The notes under the pieces: model-generated | What the model was told of the DNA's origin: nothing | Seen by the model: the letters and a program-made list of their open reading frames with translations, nothing else | Databases searched by the model: none | Shown: positions 47,366 to 58,440 of the stretch, one piece after another | Layout of the letters: the number at the start of each line of letters is the position of its first letter | Position numbering within the stretch: position 1 is the stretch's first letter | Source: Ascarosepion bandense | Taxonomy: Eukaryota > Mollusca > Cephalopoda > Sepiida > Sepiidae | Direction of reading: 5' to 3' | NCBI GenBank assembly: GCA_037127315.1 | Contig: JBBBDQ010001611.1 | Coordinates: forward strand, 1 to 64,000 | DNA: 64,000 bases | Position numbers and translations under genes: made by a program

Positions 47366-47639
47366 ATATTACCGAGACTAGTAACCAACAAACATAAATA
47401 TTATCTGGAGATAAATGTAGACCAATTAGGAAATTCTAGGGTTTGTTGAGGTGAATACTTAAATGAGTGACCGGTTTGTGTTGTATCAATTTCATCATAT
47501 ATCTAGAGGGAAATGTACGACTAGACTAAGTTCGTGTTCATATATAATAGGTATTTATAGTGTGTAGCAAGGTGTGAATATTTGATTGATCCTTGATAGT
47601 TCTACTCACTATCAAAGCTCTCAAACGACGGAAGAAGAA

Positions 47640-48115
47640 CTTTGTTTTTAACAGAATTTATTATCGGTGTGCACGATGTTAACAACCTAAGATACGCTAA
47701 TAACACGCCTTTAATGACATGTAGGAAAAGAAAACTACAGGTGTCCCAAAGACTATTTAGTAACGGAAAGCGAGAAGAAAGGACTAATCACAAATTGTAT
47801 GAAGAAAGAATGTATAGTTGTCATCAAGTAAAAAAGACCTAGATAAGAGCCACGAATTGGAATTGTCAAAATCAAAAAATTACAGAAATTTAAATATCTG
47901 GAAATAATTTTAATGGACAGAAGAAATGTTACATAGAAATCTGAAACCACATTTGAATGGCAAAAAAATAGCCATTCAAAGACTAAAAAAAGTGTTAAGA
48001 AGTAGAAGACAGTTTCATTAGAAGCAAAGAAAAGAGTGCAGAACTGCCATGTAATATAAATACTCCTATATGGCAATGATTGATGGACAACTTTCATAAA
48101 AGAAACAAATAAATT
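47640..48115 (+). mobile_element. RTE-like LINE reverse-transcriptase remnant
   Basis: The plus frame begins VNNLRYANNTPLM, corresponding to the VNNLRYADDT catalytic motif with both Asp changed to Asn. Later shifted frames contain NHKLYEERMYSCHQVKK-like and VLRSRRQ-like text in the order of RTE-type enzymes. It is dead by sequence, and it is a third, independent RTE fragment besides those in the two arms. Confidence 0.65.
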
Positions 48116-48119
48116 AAAG

Positions 48120-48845
48120 CACCAGGGATAAGTTTCTACAGAGGAGTGCTGGGAATACTAAAGATATGCCTTTGTCTTAAGAAAAATGAAAATGATATTT
48201 ATGCTTAAATTCAGTAAGCCACGAAATTTAGAAATGAGAAAGAAGGATGAAAATTTTAGGCGGTAAATATATCGGAAAGAAAGAGGGACAGAGGGAAATA
48301 GTATGAAACAACAACAACTAGATGGTGTAAATAAATGTCGGAACAGGGAGATGGATAGATATTAAAAAGACACACGTTGTTCAGCGCAATGAAAGATAAG
48401 AATGTTGCGGTGAGCCATGATCGTTAACGTCTTCAATGATCAAGGCACATACAATGAGTCATATTTCAAGTTTTACATCATATGCCGTTGTCAGCATGAT
48501 CGTCAAGTATTTTTAATCATATTTGCAAAAAGGGCATCTAATAAGCGATAGTTAAAAATTTGGCAACGACTATTAATAAAAATTTGGTGAGAAATGAAAG
48601 TTGAATATAAAAATATGCCAAACAACAAATAAAAAGAAACAAGTTTCTTTGAAATGTCGAATAAGTAAAATATATATATTTATATCTTGTTAAGAGATCA
48701 ATAATTATATCTGTAAAATATCTAAATCAAATATTTCTTCTTGACATTTTGAGAAGTCCAAACAATGAAAAATATACGAATTTTCTAATCTGAAGATGAA
48801 ATATATAATTCTATATGGAATTATGTTTTAGAGAAGATTAATGTC
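48120..48845 (+). repeat. Gene-less relic of a gene unit 5' flank (F3)
   Basis: It starts in block F2 (CAGAGGAGTGCTGGGAATAC near 48138) and continues through an F3 that is more diverged than the others, breaking off near 48845 at the 3' end of an R2/R4-like LINE. Confidence 0.7.
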
Positions 48846-49465
48846 GCAGATTTTCTTTTTTTTTCAATACGAAAAAAAACACTTCACTGGGTTTCATATT
48901 TTTTATCTCCCTATCAACCCTAGCGTTACATAGACAAAGTTCTCCTCAGTCTGTGGGCTGTACTTAATGAGACAATTTTTTATATCTTTTAAGCTGGGGT
49001 TTCCAGGGATACATTCAATGTGATTTTTGTTCCATTTTTTATCATTTCAAGTGCACCCACTATCACTGGTATGATTCTTGTTTTCAATTTCTACATTTTT
49101 CTCTTTCAATTTCTAGGTTCCTTGTCGTAAAATCCTTTCGTCTGATATCATTTAGAGTCCAGTTCAAGATGTTGAGGATATATTGGACCACTTGGATGGC
49201 AACTTTATTGATATCCTTAAATCTGTTTTGAGAATTCAATTCAGTTTTTAATATCAGTCGTAGCCTTATATAGTAGTCTTTACGCACTATTTCTTTCATT
49301 TTCTAGAGCGAATCCTTTCACTCTCATTTACACAGATGTACTTATATTCTTCTTCTTGCTCTAAGACTTTTATTGTTACAACATGGTCCAAGCCAATTTA
49401 GCAGGTTTGTTGTAGTGATCCTCGTAAAACTGTAGTTCTGACACATTGATTCAAACTGAATTTTA

Positions 49466-49715
49466 TTCCAATATCTTCACTCAAGCATTTTACAGTTTGT
49501 AGAATACCTTCTAGCTCTTTGTCATTCTTAGCATAGAAACTAAATCGTCTATGTAAAATAGATGGCTTATTTTCATTTGAGCTATTTTATTCCAATATCT
49601 TCACTGAAGCATTTTACAGTTTGTAGGATACCTTCTAGCTCATTGTCATTCTTAGCATACAACTTAAATCATCTATGTAAAATAGATGGCTTATTTTCTT
49701 TTGAGCTATTTAATA
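49466..49715. repeat. 124-bp tandem duplication inside the LINE
   Basis: The text TTCCAATATCTTCACT begins at 49466 and again at 49590. The copies differ at several bases. Other copies of this LINE have the segment once. Confidence 0.85.
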
Positions 49716-49741
49716 ACCACATTCTGTCTTCTTAAGTTGAC

Positions 49742-49999
49742 TTATATGCAAATTAGTAAGAGAGAGAAAGAGTCACCTTGAAATATACCAGATATATATG
49801 TTACATTTATATGATTGAGGGTTGTTTTCCATATCAACATACATTGTTTGATGAAATTGATGATGACTTGTGATACCTTGTACATATTTAAAATCTTCAA
49901 GTTCCAGTCATGTAGTACAGTATTGAATGTCTTACGATAATCTATCAAGGCAGTACTAAGATTTATCTTTGCATTGAAGCAGGTTTCCAAAATCATCAT
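49742..49999 (-). pseudogene. R2/R4-like LINE reverse transcriptase palm
   Basis: It contains ALIDYRKTFNTVLHDWNLKI (motif A) and SGIFQGDSFSLLLICI (motif B). The motif C YADD region is not seen downstream in frame. The pattern GIFQGDSLSPLLF is typical of R2/R4-type enzymes. Confidence 0.75.
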
Positions 50000-50010
50000 A
50001 TTAATATTAA

Positions 50011-50226
50011 TTAATGTTGGTCTTTACATCTGTAACAGCCACGTTTGCACTCTATTTGTTCAAGCTGTAGTATGCCATTTATTTCCAATAACAAATATAT
50101 TTGGTTTGTTAAAACAGATGTTAATAGTTTGTATGTTGTTAGAAGGCATGTAACTGGTCTGTAGCTTTTCGGATTATTTGTGTCACAAATCTTGGGTAGA
50201 AGAAAGGAAATTCCTTTGTCATCCAT
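50011..50226 (-). pseudogene. R2/R4-like LINE reverse transcriptase fingers
   Basis: It reads GISFLLPKICDTNNPKSYRP then LLTTYKLLTSVLTNQIYLLL and QIECKRGCYRCKDQH. NPKNYRPITCL is the conserved reverse-transcriptase motif 1-2 region. The fragment at 63445-63633 is its homologue. Confidence 0.75.
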
Positions 50227-50292
50227 GCAGGAATTTTAGTGGAATTATTAACCAATTATTGAAAATATTGGCTAGATTTCTATGTGCTGCAT

Positions 50293-50481
50293 TTAAATAA
50301 TATAGCCAAAAGTTACGAATGATATGTATTCCTGGAAATGTTCATTTGTGTGCTTTTTAAGTTTACATTTAACATCCTCTACTCTGATTCCATCCCATGT
50401 CTGTTCTGGTGTGCTTTTCCTTCGTTCAATCACTTGCGCAATCCACTCTGCTTCTTTATTATGTTCTTTAGAGCAACCCAT
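50293..50481 (-). pseudogene. R2/R4-like LINE segment upstream of RT
   Basis: It reads CSKEHNKEAEWIAQVIERRK and TWDGIRVEDVKCKLKKHTNE, a segment found just upstream of reverse transcriptase in this element. Equivalent, more broken text is present near 35600-35500 and 63850-63760. Confidence 0.65.
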
Positions 50482-50764
50482 ATTTTTTTCTTGTTTTGCC
50501 TATTTCCCTGTAAAATTTCTTTGCATCGGATTGAAAAATCTTGTTTTGTCTGTAGAGTCTTGATCTTTTCTCATAGCGTCTTATTCTTTGAGCCTTCAAT
50601 AGAACTATTGTCTGATAGATTCTTTCCTTAGTTGATAGCATTAGTGATTCCTGAATTTATTGCATTTGCAATATTACTGATCATTTCAATGAATGACGAA
50701 TCTGTAAAAGAGTTTCTTTTGCGTACATATCTTAAAGCATCTACGGGCTAAGTATCTGTTACGA

Positions 50765-53005
50765 ATTTACGCTAGATTTTTAGTTGATATAAGTTAACAC
50801 AACTTAAGCAGGTACATCTACACATTTTCGAAAACCAACTTTTAAATTGAACTTTTACAAATAAAAAAGTTTATTGAAACCTTTTGTTTTAGAATTTATT
50901 GAAAGGTAAATGATTCAATTTTCTATTTCCAGTAAGTGAAATATTTTTGTGTATTTCACACAAAAATGTTATAGATTAAAATCTAACGGTTTGCAATATT
51001 TTTTAATTTTCCAATTTTTCTCCCATGTATGTGAGATCGGGGCATTTGTATACAAAAATCAATTCTTCGTTTTAAAACTTTCAAAAGGAGATTATAAATC
51101 TGTAACATAATCTATAGAAATTTAGCAAATTTAATATTGGATTAATCAAATTTACACAAGTATTACTTCTTTATAGCATAAGATTGAGAATAGAATTATT
51201 TTTTATATACGGTGTTGTACATTCTGGCCATTCCCTTGTATTTGACATTTTGATGTCAGCTCGACAGTTGTGGGAAAGGTAAGTGTATGGCGAGTGGAAA
51301 TTATAAAATTATCAAAATGATTTCCGGTAAGAAACTGTGAAATACATAACATTTTCATGGACACACAGCAATTACCACACGCAAAAAAAAACTTCAAATA
51401 ATTAAACATAATTGTAGAAATGCGATGGCTCGATGATTTGTTTTAAACTTTCCAATTTTCGATTTGTAAATATAGTCTTTAATTAATAACGTAACAGCCG
51501 AACATATAAAAGTTTTTGAAATCATTTGAAAATATTTTTTGAAACTTTATTAAAAATTACAATTTCAAAAATTAAAACAGTTCTTTTAAAATTGCATTAA
51601 GAACCGAATTTCTATTTTTTTTAATTTATAATGTCATTGATATATATTGTTTATTAAAGCAAAAAAAGGCTTAACTAATTAAATAATGTCACAGTTTTAT
51701 TGCATTTTTTATCAAATGGGTGAGCAAAATGGTGGGAAAGATAATTGATTATTTACACTCTCCAATAAATTTTGCGTTCAACTAATAAAACCAATTTAGA
51801 CTATACAATTTAATTTCGTAAAACCAGGAATGTGTTTTACAGAGGAGTGCTGGGAATACAATAGATATTCCTTTGATTTAAGTAAAATGAAAATGAAGAC
51901 GAGATTTATACTTAAAATCAGTTAGAGATTAAATTTAAATATGAGAAAGAAGGATCGAAAAAGATGGCGGTAAATTTATTGGAAATAGGAACAGAAAGAA
52001 ACAGTTTGAAACAATATTACCGAGATCGTGTAAATAAATGTCGGAACCAGGAGTTAAATAGATATTTAAATGACAAAATGTTTTAGCGCTAAAAAAATAT
52101 AAGAATATCGCGGAGAGCCATGATCGTTGATATCTTCAAGAACCACGATATGTACAAGGAGTCAAATGTCAAGGTTTTGCATCATCTGCCGACGTCAGCA
52201 TAATCGTTCAATAAAAGGTATTTGAATAACATTTGGGAGAAAAGCAATCTAATAATGAATAGTCAAGAATTTACACAGGAGCGCTGGGAATACTATAGAT
52301 ATTCCTTTTTTTTTTTTAAGTAAAATGAAAATGATGACGATATTTATACTTAATATCAGTTAGAGATTAAATTTAGATATGAGAAAGAAGGATCGAAAAA
52401 ATTGGTGGTAAATTTATTGGAAAGAAATAGGAACAGAAAGAAGGAGTATGAAACAATACTCAGGAGCCCGTGTAAATAAATGTCGGAACCAGGAGTTGGA
52501 TAGATATTGAAAAGTCAAATGATTTTAAGCGCTAAAAAAAGATAAAAATGTCGTGGAGAGCCATGATCGTTAATAGCTTCAAGAACCATTGTATGTACAA
52601 GGCGTCAAAGCTCAAGGTTTTGCATCATCTGCCGACGTCAGCATGATCGTTGAATAAAAAGTCTTTGAATAATCTTTGGGAGAAAGGCAATCTAATAATG
52701 AATAGTTAAGAATTTGGCAACGAATGTCAATCAACATCTAGTGAGAAATCAAAAGTTAATAAAAAATCTGCCAACAACAATAAAATGTAAGCAATTTTCT
52801 TTGAAATATCGAATAAGTTAAAAGATATTTGACTTTTTGTTAGTTGTTAGTTATTAATTAAATCTTCAAAATAACTAAATCAGATATTTCATCATGATAT
52901 GTTAACAAGTCTAAACAAAAAGACGTTTTCGAATCTTATTATCTGTGGATCAAATATATAATTCTATTTGGAATTTTCAAAACAAAAACTCTTTACTGTG
53001 CTTTC
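50765..53005 (+). repeat. Unit 5' flank (F1, F2, F3) of gene 5, with duplication
   Basis: F1 (50765-51365), the distal flank (51420-51700), F2 and F3 follow in the usual order. The F2-F3 part is duplicated in tandem with a period of about 434 bp (51837 and 52271 both start TTAC.CAGGAG.GCTGGGAATA-type text). Confidence 0.8.
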
Positions 53006-53329
53006 GTAAAATCCAATTCATTAAAGGTTAATGTCGTATTAACATAGACACACATTGAAATATACCCGATTTAAGAATAAATACGAAATACTTTAAAGGC
53101 CTTTGGGAAAATAAATCTTAATAAATGACAAAGGCTGGTGGCTATTCAATGTTTAAGCAGAAATAAATAAATTTATTTGAAATATGAAATGAACTAAAAT
53201 ATATTTTTGTCATAAATAAGTAAAGATTAAACCCCTTCTTAACATTCCAAAGAGAATTCTTTATTGAAAAGTACTAATCCTTTCATAAGACAACAAAGGG
53301 AATTAAAGTAAGTCACGTAGATATTCTGC

Positions 53330-53425
53330 TATAAAAATCGGGCTCTCTCACATCTAAGTCACTTTTTTTGACAACGTTCAACTGTTGAATCGCCAATTTG
53401 TGTTCCCACAACACAGCACCACAAA
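53330..53425 (+). promoter_or_regulatory. Gene 5 TATA box and noncoding exon 1
   Basis: TATAAAAA is at 53330-53337, and exon 1 ends at 53425 before GTAAGT. The 96-bp spacing is kept although this unit is the most isolated. Intron 1 is 53426-54363, the longest of the five because of an internal duplication. Confidence 0.75.
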
Positions 53426-53574
53426 GTAAGTCAATACAATTATTATTATCGCTATTTCTTTACATTTACATTTGTGAACAATTTTATATTCACACAGTTT
53501 TGAGAAAATAGTAATCTGAATTTCGTGAAGGTTTATTTTTTCCGATGTCTTACCAATTACACTTTAAGTATCAT

Positions 53575-53768
53575 GTGTGTGTTTGTTTTTCTGGGTTTTT
53601 TTTTTGTGTGTGTGTTTGAGTGTGAGTGTGTTTTTATGTGTGTATGTGTGTGTGTATGTGTGTGTTTTTGTGTGTGTGTGTGTCCTATATTTAACGTCAA
53701 CTTTCCACAGATTCCATATATTTTAAGTCAAATCAATGAATATCATGTGTGTGTTTGTGTTTTTCTTA

Positions 53769-53820
<52 letters not shown>

Positions 53821-53827
53821 TGTGTGC
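53575..53827. repeat. Duplicated (GT)n region in gene 5 intron 1
   Basis: Two blocks, each made of an ATCATGTGTGTGTTTGT-type start and a GT tract (53575-53685 and 53745-53827), are separated by TTTAACGTCAACTTTCCACAG text. The other copies have a single block. Confidence 0.85.
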
Positions 53828-54369
53828 CCTGTATTTAACGTAAACAATCCACAGATTCCGTATATATGAGGAAATAGGCCATTCTTTTATTGCAATAGAA
53901 AAATCTTTGGTAGCTACGGATGTGATAGGCTTCAACGTTCATGTCTCATTTCGGTGAATGGGAGTCTTAAGATATTTGTGCGTAAATGAATGAAACTAAC
54001 CTGATAAGAAATGGAACTCGGCTCTGCTTTCCCACACTTAACGTTTAATGATTACATCAACTGCATGTCCAACATTACAGCAGATGATAATCGAAGTCAT
54101 ATATTTAGATAATTAGCGGATGTGGACGGAAAGCAAAATTTACTTATTTGACGTAAGCAGTTGCTAAGAGATAATAAATAAAATCAATAATGCTTTTAAA
54201 TTATAAGTCTCCCTACATATTACTAAATTATAATGAAAAATATTAGTTATTACCTGTAAAGAAATTCTTGAAAACTACCTCAACTATTGCGAATGAATGA
54301 GGACCTGCAAAACTTTTTATACCATTATTATATATTACTGATTATTTTGAATATTTTTTACAGATCATC

Positions 54370-54803
54370 ATGTCTGGAAAACTCATCTTCCTTTTGGCTC
54401 TCTGCGTCTTCACTGCCTTCGCAGGTACGAATAATTAACATATTTTCAGTTATGCATAAATATTTTACATGTTTTATCATATCTTTTTTAAATTTTTAAC
54501 TGTTCTGTAACAGCTTTGCCCAAAATGTTCTTTTCAGAAATTCTGAAAGAGATTTCATCTAATATGTATAATATAAATTTCAAATATAAAAACACATTTA
54601 TTAAATAATCACATTATATTCTACAGTGAACAAATATTTTTTAACTAAAACTATGAAATTATTAATAATTTTTTTGTTTCTTTTCAGTGAGCAACGTCAT
54701 CGCAGAGGAACAGCAAGAAGCTTCTGGTGAAGATGTTCAAGTGACTGAGGAGACAGCCACAGAACCTGCCGCCGATGCCGATGCTGAAGGCAGCAAGGAT
54801 TAA
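54370..54803 (+). CDS. Gene 5: small secreted acidic peptide, variant C-terminus
   Basis: Coding exons are 54370-54424 and 54688-54803, with a 263-bp GT-AG intron. The signal peptide is identical to the other copies (one synonymous change at Phe7). The mature part has Ala30, as in genes 1 and 2, but Pro at residue 45 (TEPAADAD). The end is GSKD with TAA at 54801-54803, in place of GSNES, giving 56 residues and introducing the only basic residue in any mature copy. It stands alone without a head-to-head partner. Function unknown. Confidence 0.87.
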
Positions 54804-54866
54804 TAGACATTTGAAATACTGGACATTATTACTTTTCATTTGCTATTGTAACATTTCAATGCGCAA

Positions 54867-54872
54867 AATAAA
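54867..54872 (+). terminator. Gene 5 polyadenylation signal AATAAA
   Basis: AATAAA lies 63 bases past the stop codon in the conserved 3' UTR. Confidence 0.8.
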
Positions 54873-54879
54873 AGTAGAT

Positions 54880-56160
54880 TGTTGATTTGAATTTAACTTT
54901 TTGTCCTTATTTCTATCACTGACTTTAATATCAAATGATTTGTAAAACTTATTTCAACACCAACAGTGAATTTAGAGAAATATTGTTTATGAAATATGCA
55001 TGTCATTTGGACGGGAAAATGTGTGAGATTTTTATTACTATTCATTCTCATTAATTTTTCATTCTTTTTTTTTTTTGTTGTTGTTTTCTTGGGCCTCTAA
55101 TTTATTGGTATTAATAAAGCATCTGTGATTTGTGAAAAATTGTCAGTTCTTTCTTAAATGGTCTATATTCCGTGGACTTTAACAAATATATTATTATACT
55201 CTGTGCCAAGATTTATCGCAATCAACGCATAAAAATTATTGATGATATATCTCTAAAGAAAAATTAATCAAGGACATCAAAACTTAATCGTTTGAAACTA
55301 AATAACTTCTTAAACATCTTTATTTCGTTGCAACATTGTAAGTGATTCTATTTCCGCACACGTTAAACGGATATAGACGGACACTGGATTCGAACCCAGG
55401 GATAGGGATTTGGACGATATCTATGCGTGCATATATTTTTGTTCCCCAAAGAATCAACCTTTTCTTTTATTTCTTAGGAGGGGCTGGGAAAGAGAGAGTG
55501 AGACTGAGATAATGAAAAAAGGACAGAGAGAAAAAATGAAGAGGAAGTGAGAGCAGGAAGGGAATAGACACCGGGTTGGCCGACAGTAAAGAGTCCGAAC
55601 ACAGAGTGTTTCCGAGGAATCACTGTTATTATGAGATTTTTTTCTCATGTTGACGAAATAAAGTCTTCACCTGATTCTCCACCAATTTTGCTTTTCTCTC
55701 TTTACACAATACTTTCAGTTCATTTGGAATCTATGTACTGATGAAGATAGCTAGTGACACCTGTTAACTGTGTGGAATTTAGTTTTCTCTAATATTAGTT
55801 GTCTTAAACGAAATATGAAAGTGAGCCATTGATTCCCATTAGTTTCCATAAATTCTGATCTTATGTTAATGATTGTTTTAGTGTTGTTTCTATATGTCCA
55901 TTCGATAAATAATAAAAAGTGAATACAGAAGAATATTAATTAGCATTATTATTATTAATGGAGTGCTTGAAAAGAGAGAAAATATATTGGTATTCTCAAC
56001 TATTCAAAGTCCACTATAGGCGTTAATATATCCATGATATCCTAACACATTAATGAGATGGAAGAAAGGATGAAAATATACAAAATAATCTAATTTCAAA
56101 ATCTTTCAAACATTTAAACATTTAACCTATTTATATACAACACTGAAATAAGAAGATGCA
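54880..56160 (+). repeat. Conserved 3' flank of gene 5 unit
   Basis: It mirrors 3170-4320 and 23170-24370. It includes the B-box remnant at about 55370-55412 (-), an AG-rich tract at 55485-55560, and conserved text such as GTCCACTATAGGCGTTAATA near 56010. It ends at the (AC)n array at 56168, where the other units have the SINE. Confidence 0.7.
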
Positions 56161-56167
56161 CAATGCG

Positions 56168-56220
<53 letters not shown>
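56168..56220. repeat. (AC)n microsatellite
   Basis: About 53 bp of uninterrupted AC at the end of the gene 5 unit flank. Confidence 0.95.
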
Positions 56221-56226
<6 letters not shown>

Positions 56227-56229
56227 AAA

Positions 56230-56780
56230 GACCCTCACAATATATATATATATAAAGCAACAAAAAATCCTTTCTGAAACTGGAGAAAAAAATCAGTCTA
56301 TTTTTCCATTTTAAATAGATTTGCAAAAAAATTATAAAGAAAAAAGAAGAAAGAGAAAAAGAAAAAGAAAAAGATATAATAAAATAAAATAAAATAAAAA
56401 AGAAAAGAAAAATTGGCATCGTCTGGGTTCGCAAAAAAGGAAAGAGAATTGTAACGTAAAAGGAACAGACGGCGTGTTGAATTGATATTAGGTTAAGCAA
56501 AATGGAAAAAAGGTGGGAGGTAAGAGAGACAAAGGAAGGGAGGGAAAAACGAAAAGAAAAAATTTTTTTACATATTACAGACGCTGGACATATTCAAAAA
56601 CCTAACTTCCCAAAAACGTTGAAGTATTAGTAAAAGGCCTGTTACTTAAAAAGGTATAATTATTTTTAAAGGGAATAAAAAGATATACGATTTAAAATAT
56701 TTTTTTTAAATTAGGTCATTTAATATAAACTAAATAAAAATACCGCTAGGTAAAAAAAAAAAAATTTTCTTTCACAATTA
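56230..56780. other. A-rich stretch without recognised genes
   Basis: Long A-rich purine runs (for example AGAAAAAGAAAAAG near 56360) and poly(A) near 56750-56765. Open frames here are low complexity on the opposite strand. Nothing else was recognised. Confidence 0.5.
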
Positions 56781-56784
56781 TACA

Positions 56785-57230
56785 TACATATATGTGTACA
56801 CACATACACACATACACACACACACACAATTCTTCAATTATGAATACGTATATACATACATACACACACACATACATTCAATTACATACACACAAACTTA
56901 TATACGTATATACACATACATGCGCATATATGTACACACATATACAAAAAATCCACACATACAATATATATGTACACACTCACATATGTATACATATACG
57001 CACATACACACACACACATATATATATATATACATTATACATATGCACACATACACACATACATATTAAAAATATATAAAAATTTAATGAATATTATGAA
57101 AGGAAATATAAGTAGTGCATTTAAATAGCTAAAAAAATTTTTACACACATAAATACATATATACACACATACATATATACATATATACAAATATACACAT
57201 ACACACACAAACATACACATATACAAAAAA
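56785..57230. repeat. Degenerate (ACATA)n/(CA)n array
   Basis: An extended mixture of ACACAC, ACATAC and TATATAC motifs, interrupted near 57070-57140 by A/T-rich sequence. His/Thr/Tyr-rich frames within it are artefacts of the repeat. Confidence 0.9.
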
Positions 57231-57242
57231 ATTGTAAAAAGA

Positions 57243-57312
57243 AAAATTTAAAATTTAAAAATTTAAAATTTAAAAATCAAAATTTAAAAATTTAAAATTT
57301 AAAATTTAAAAT
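57243..57312. repeat. AAATTTAAA minisatellite next to the Penelope-like 3' end
   Basis: Repeats of AAATTTAAAATTTAAAAA form about 70 bp right at the end of the Penelope-like ORF (stop at 57299-57301), so this is likely part of or next to the element's terminus. Confidence 0.85.
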
Positions 57313-57817
57313 CCGCCCTATGACAGCACTTATTAATCAATTCCTTTCTAAGATTCAATAGTAAGTTCTGATGAGGATAATTCAAAATCAGAATCTTCTC
57401 CAATAGACATAGACGGCAACTATCACGAAAATTTTGAGGGGTACAGGCTGAGCATATTAGTTTCCAGCTGATTATAGGGTCCAGCCCTTCCTCCTTCATT
57501 TTCCAGAATCTACGTGATAGTGCCGTCTGGAATCTTTGGTTAGGGTTCGAAAACGAGTACCTGTGGTTGTAAAGTCTCTGTTTGAAATGGCCCGTGGACG
57601 TACCAATATTAGTCCGGTAATTGTCTTTGTTGTTAGATGGAGAAATACGGGCTTCATAAATTACTTGGGTGAATTTACATTTGCCCTGCACCGGGCAGGT
57701 ATCCACAGAATTACAATTGCATTTATCAACAATTCCAGATTTGACGTCGGTATTATTTAAGTTCATTAAAATATGCCTATTATGGGAATTAATAATATCA
57801 TCTATATTTGAGGTCAA
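57299..57817 (-). pseudogene. Penelope-like GIY-YIG endonuclease domain
   Basis: A 172-residue frame has a Cys-rich start (DKCNCNSVDTCPVQGKC), then VIYEARISPSNNKDNYRTNI then GTSTGHFKQRLYNHRYSF, which is the GIY-YIG core with its Arg and His, then ALSRRFWKMKEEGLDPII. A Cys/Glu-containing tail CRLCLLEKILIL and LLNLRKELINKC-type end follow. In Penelope-like elements this nuclease makes the nick used for insertion. The N in RTNIGTS replaces the second Tyr/Ile of the usual YIG. Confidence 0.8.
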
Positions 57818-58440
57818 GAGTAACTGATTTTTAGGGTGAATTTATTAAAAATTTTATTTGAGGGATTACTATTATTAAAATGTTTATCGATTAATCTGAG
57901 AAAATACTTACCAATATTGATATTAGTTAGTTTACAATAAGGAGGGTTAAACCAAATTATCTTCCTTTTTCTACATTTTCCGGTGTTTTTAGTTTTAGAT
58001 GATTCTGGGTTTATAGCAGGCTTATTATACGTTAACTTGTTAATAAAACCGCTTTTCTGAAAGGCCTTATCGTAAATTTCTTTACTTGCGTTGAAAATTT
58101 TTCTATTAGATGATAATTGGTTAACCCTATTATTTACTATCTTGTGTATTTGTCTTATAATATTTTGGGGGTGGTTGGACAAACTATTTATATAGGTGGG
58201 AGAACTATTTTCTTTGAGAAAGGGTTGGTAGGATCCATCATTTAAGTTAAGGGTGATATCTAGATAGTTTACAATTTTGAGACTGGAAGTAACCTCAACC
58301 TTAAAACCTAGAAAATTTAGGGCTCTGATAATTTTCTTATGTATTCTATTAGTGTAAGGCCCATTGGAATTGGGAATACATATCAGACCATCATCCCGAT
58401 ATAGGCCTATTAGTTTAGGGTCTAAAAATCTATTTAAATA
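57814..58440 (-). pseudogene. Penelope-like RT motif C, thumb and linker
   Basis: The frame is open from about 58440 to 57814. It has LYRDDGL (catalytic Asp pair), FLGFKVEVTSSLKIVNYLDI, HPQNIIRQIHKIVNNR, and the linker RKRKIIWFNPPYCKLTNINI then GKYFLRLIDKHF and NKFTLKISYS. It is continuous apart from the frame change to the GIY-YIG part at 57817. Confidence 0.85.

Larger units (their letters stand above)
48850..50760 (-). mobile_element. R2/R4-like LINE, 3'-shortened copy
   Basis: From 50760 leftwards: a 5' segment (50481-50293), fingers (50226-50011), palm (49999-49742), and the VQYILNILNWTLNDIRR linker (49299-49084), then a jump to 3'-UTR-like text near 48900. The region for the KRRWQDK block and zinc knuckle is deleted. 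A 124-bp tandem duplication lies at 49466-49715. Confidence 0.7.

Noticed and set aside
53525..53869. Cys/Val-rich frame of 114 residues
   Set aside because: It is produced by (GT)n microsatellites in gene 5 intron 1; comparable CVCV frames in other introns have the same origin.
56792..57079. His/Thr/Tyr-rich open frames on both strands
   Set aside because: They are translations of the degenerate ACATA/CA array, with no start context, no conservation and similar frames in several registers.
57536..57760. 74-residue plus-strand frame
   Set aside because: It is a shadow of the Penelope-like GIY-YIG frame on the opposite strand.
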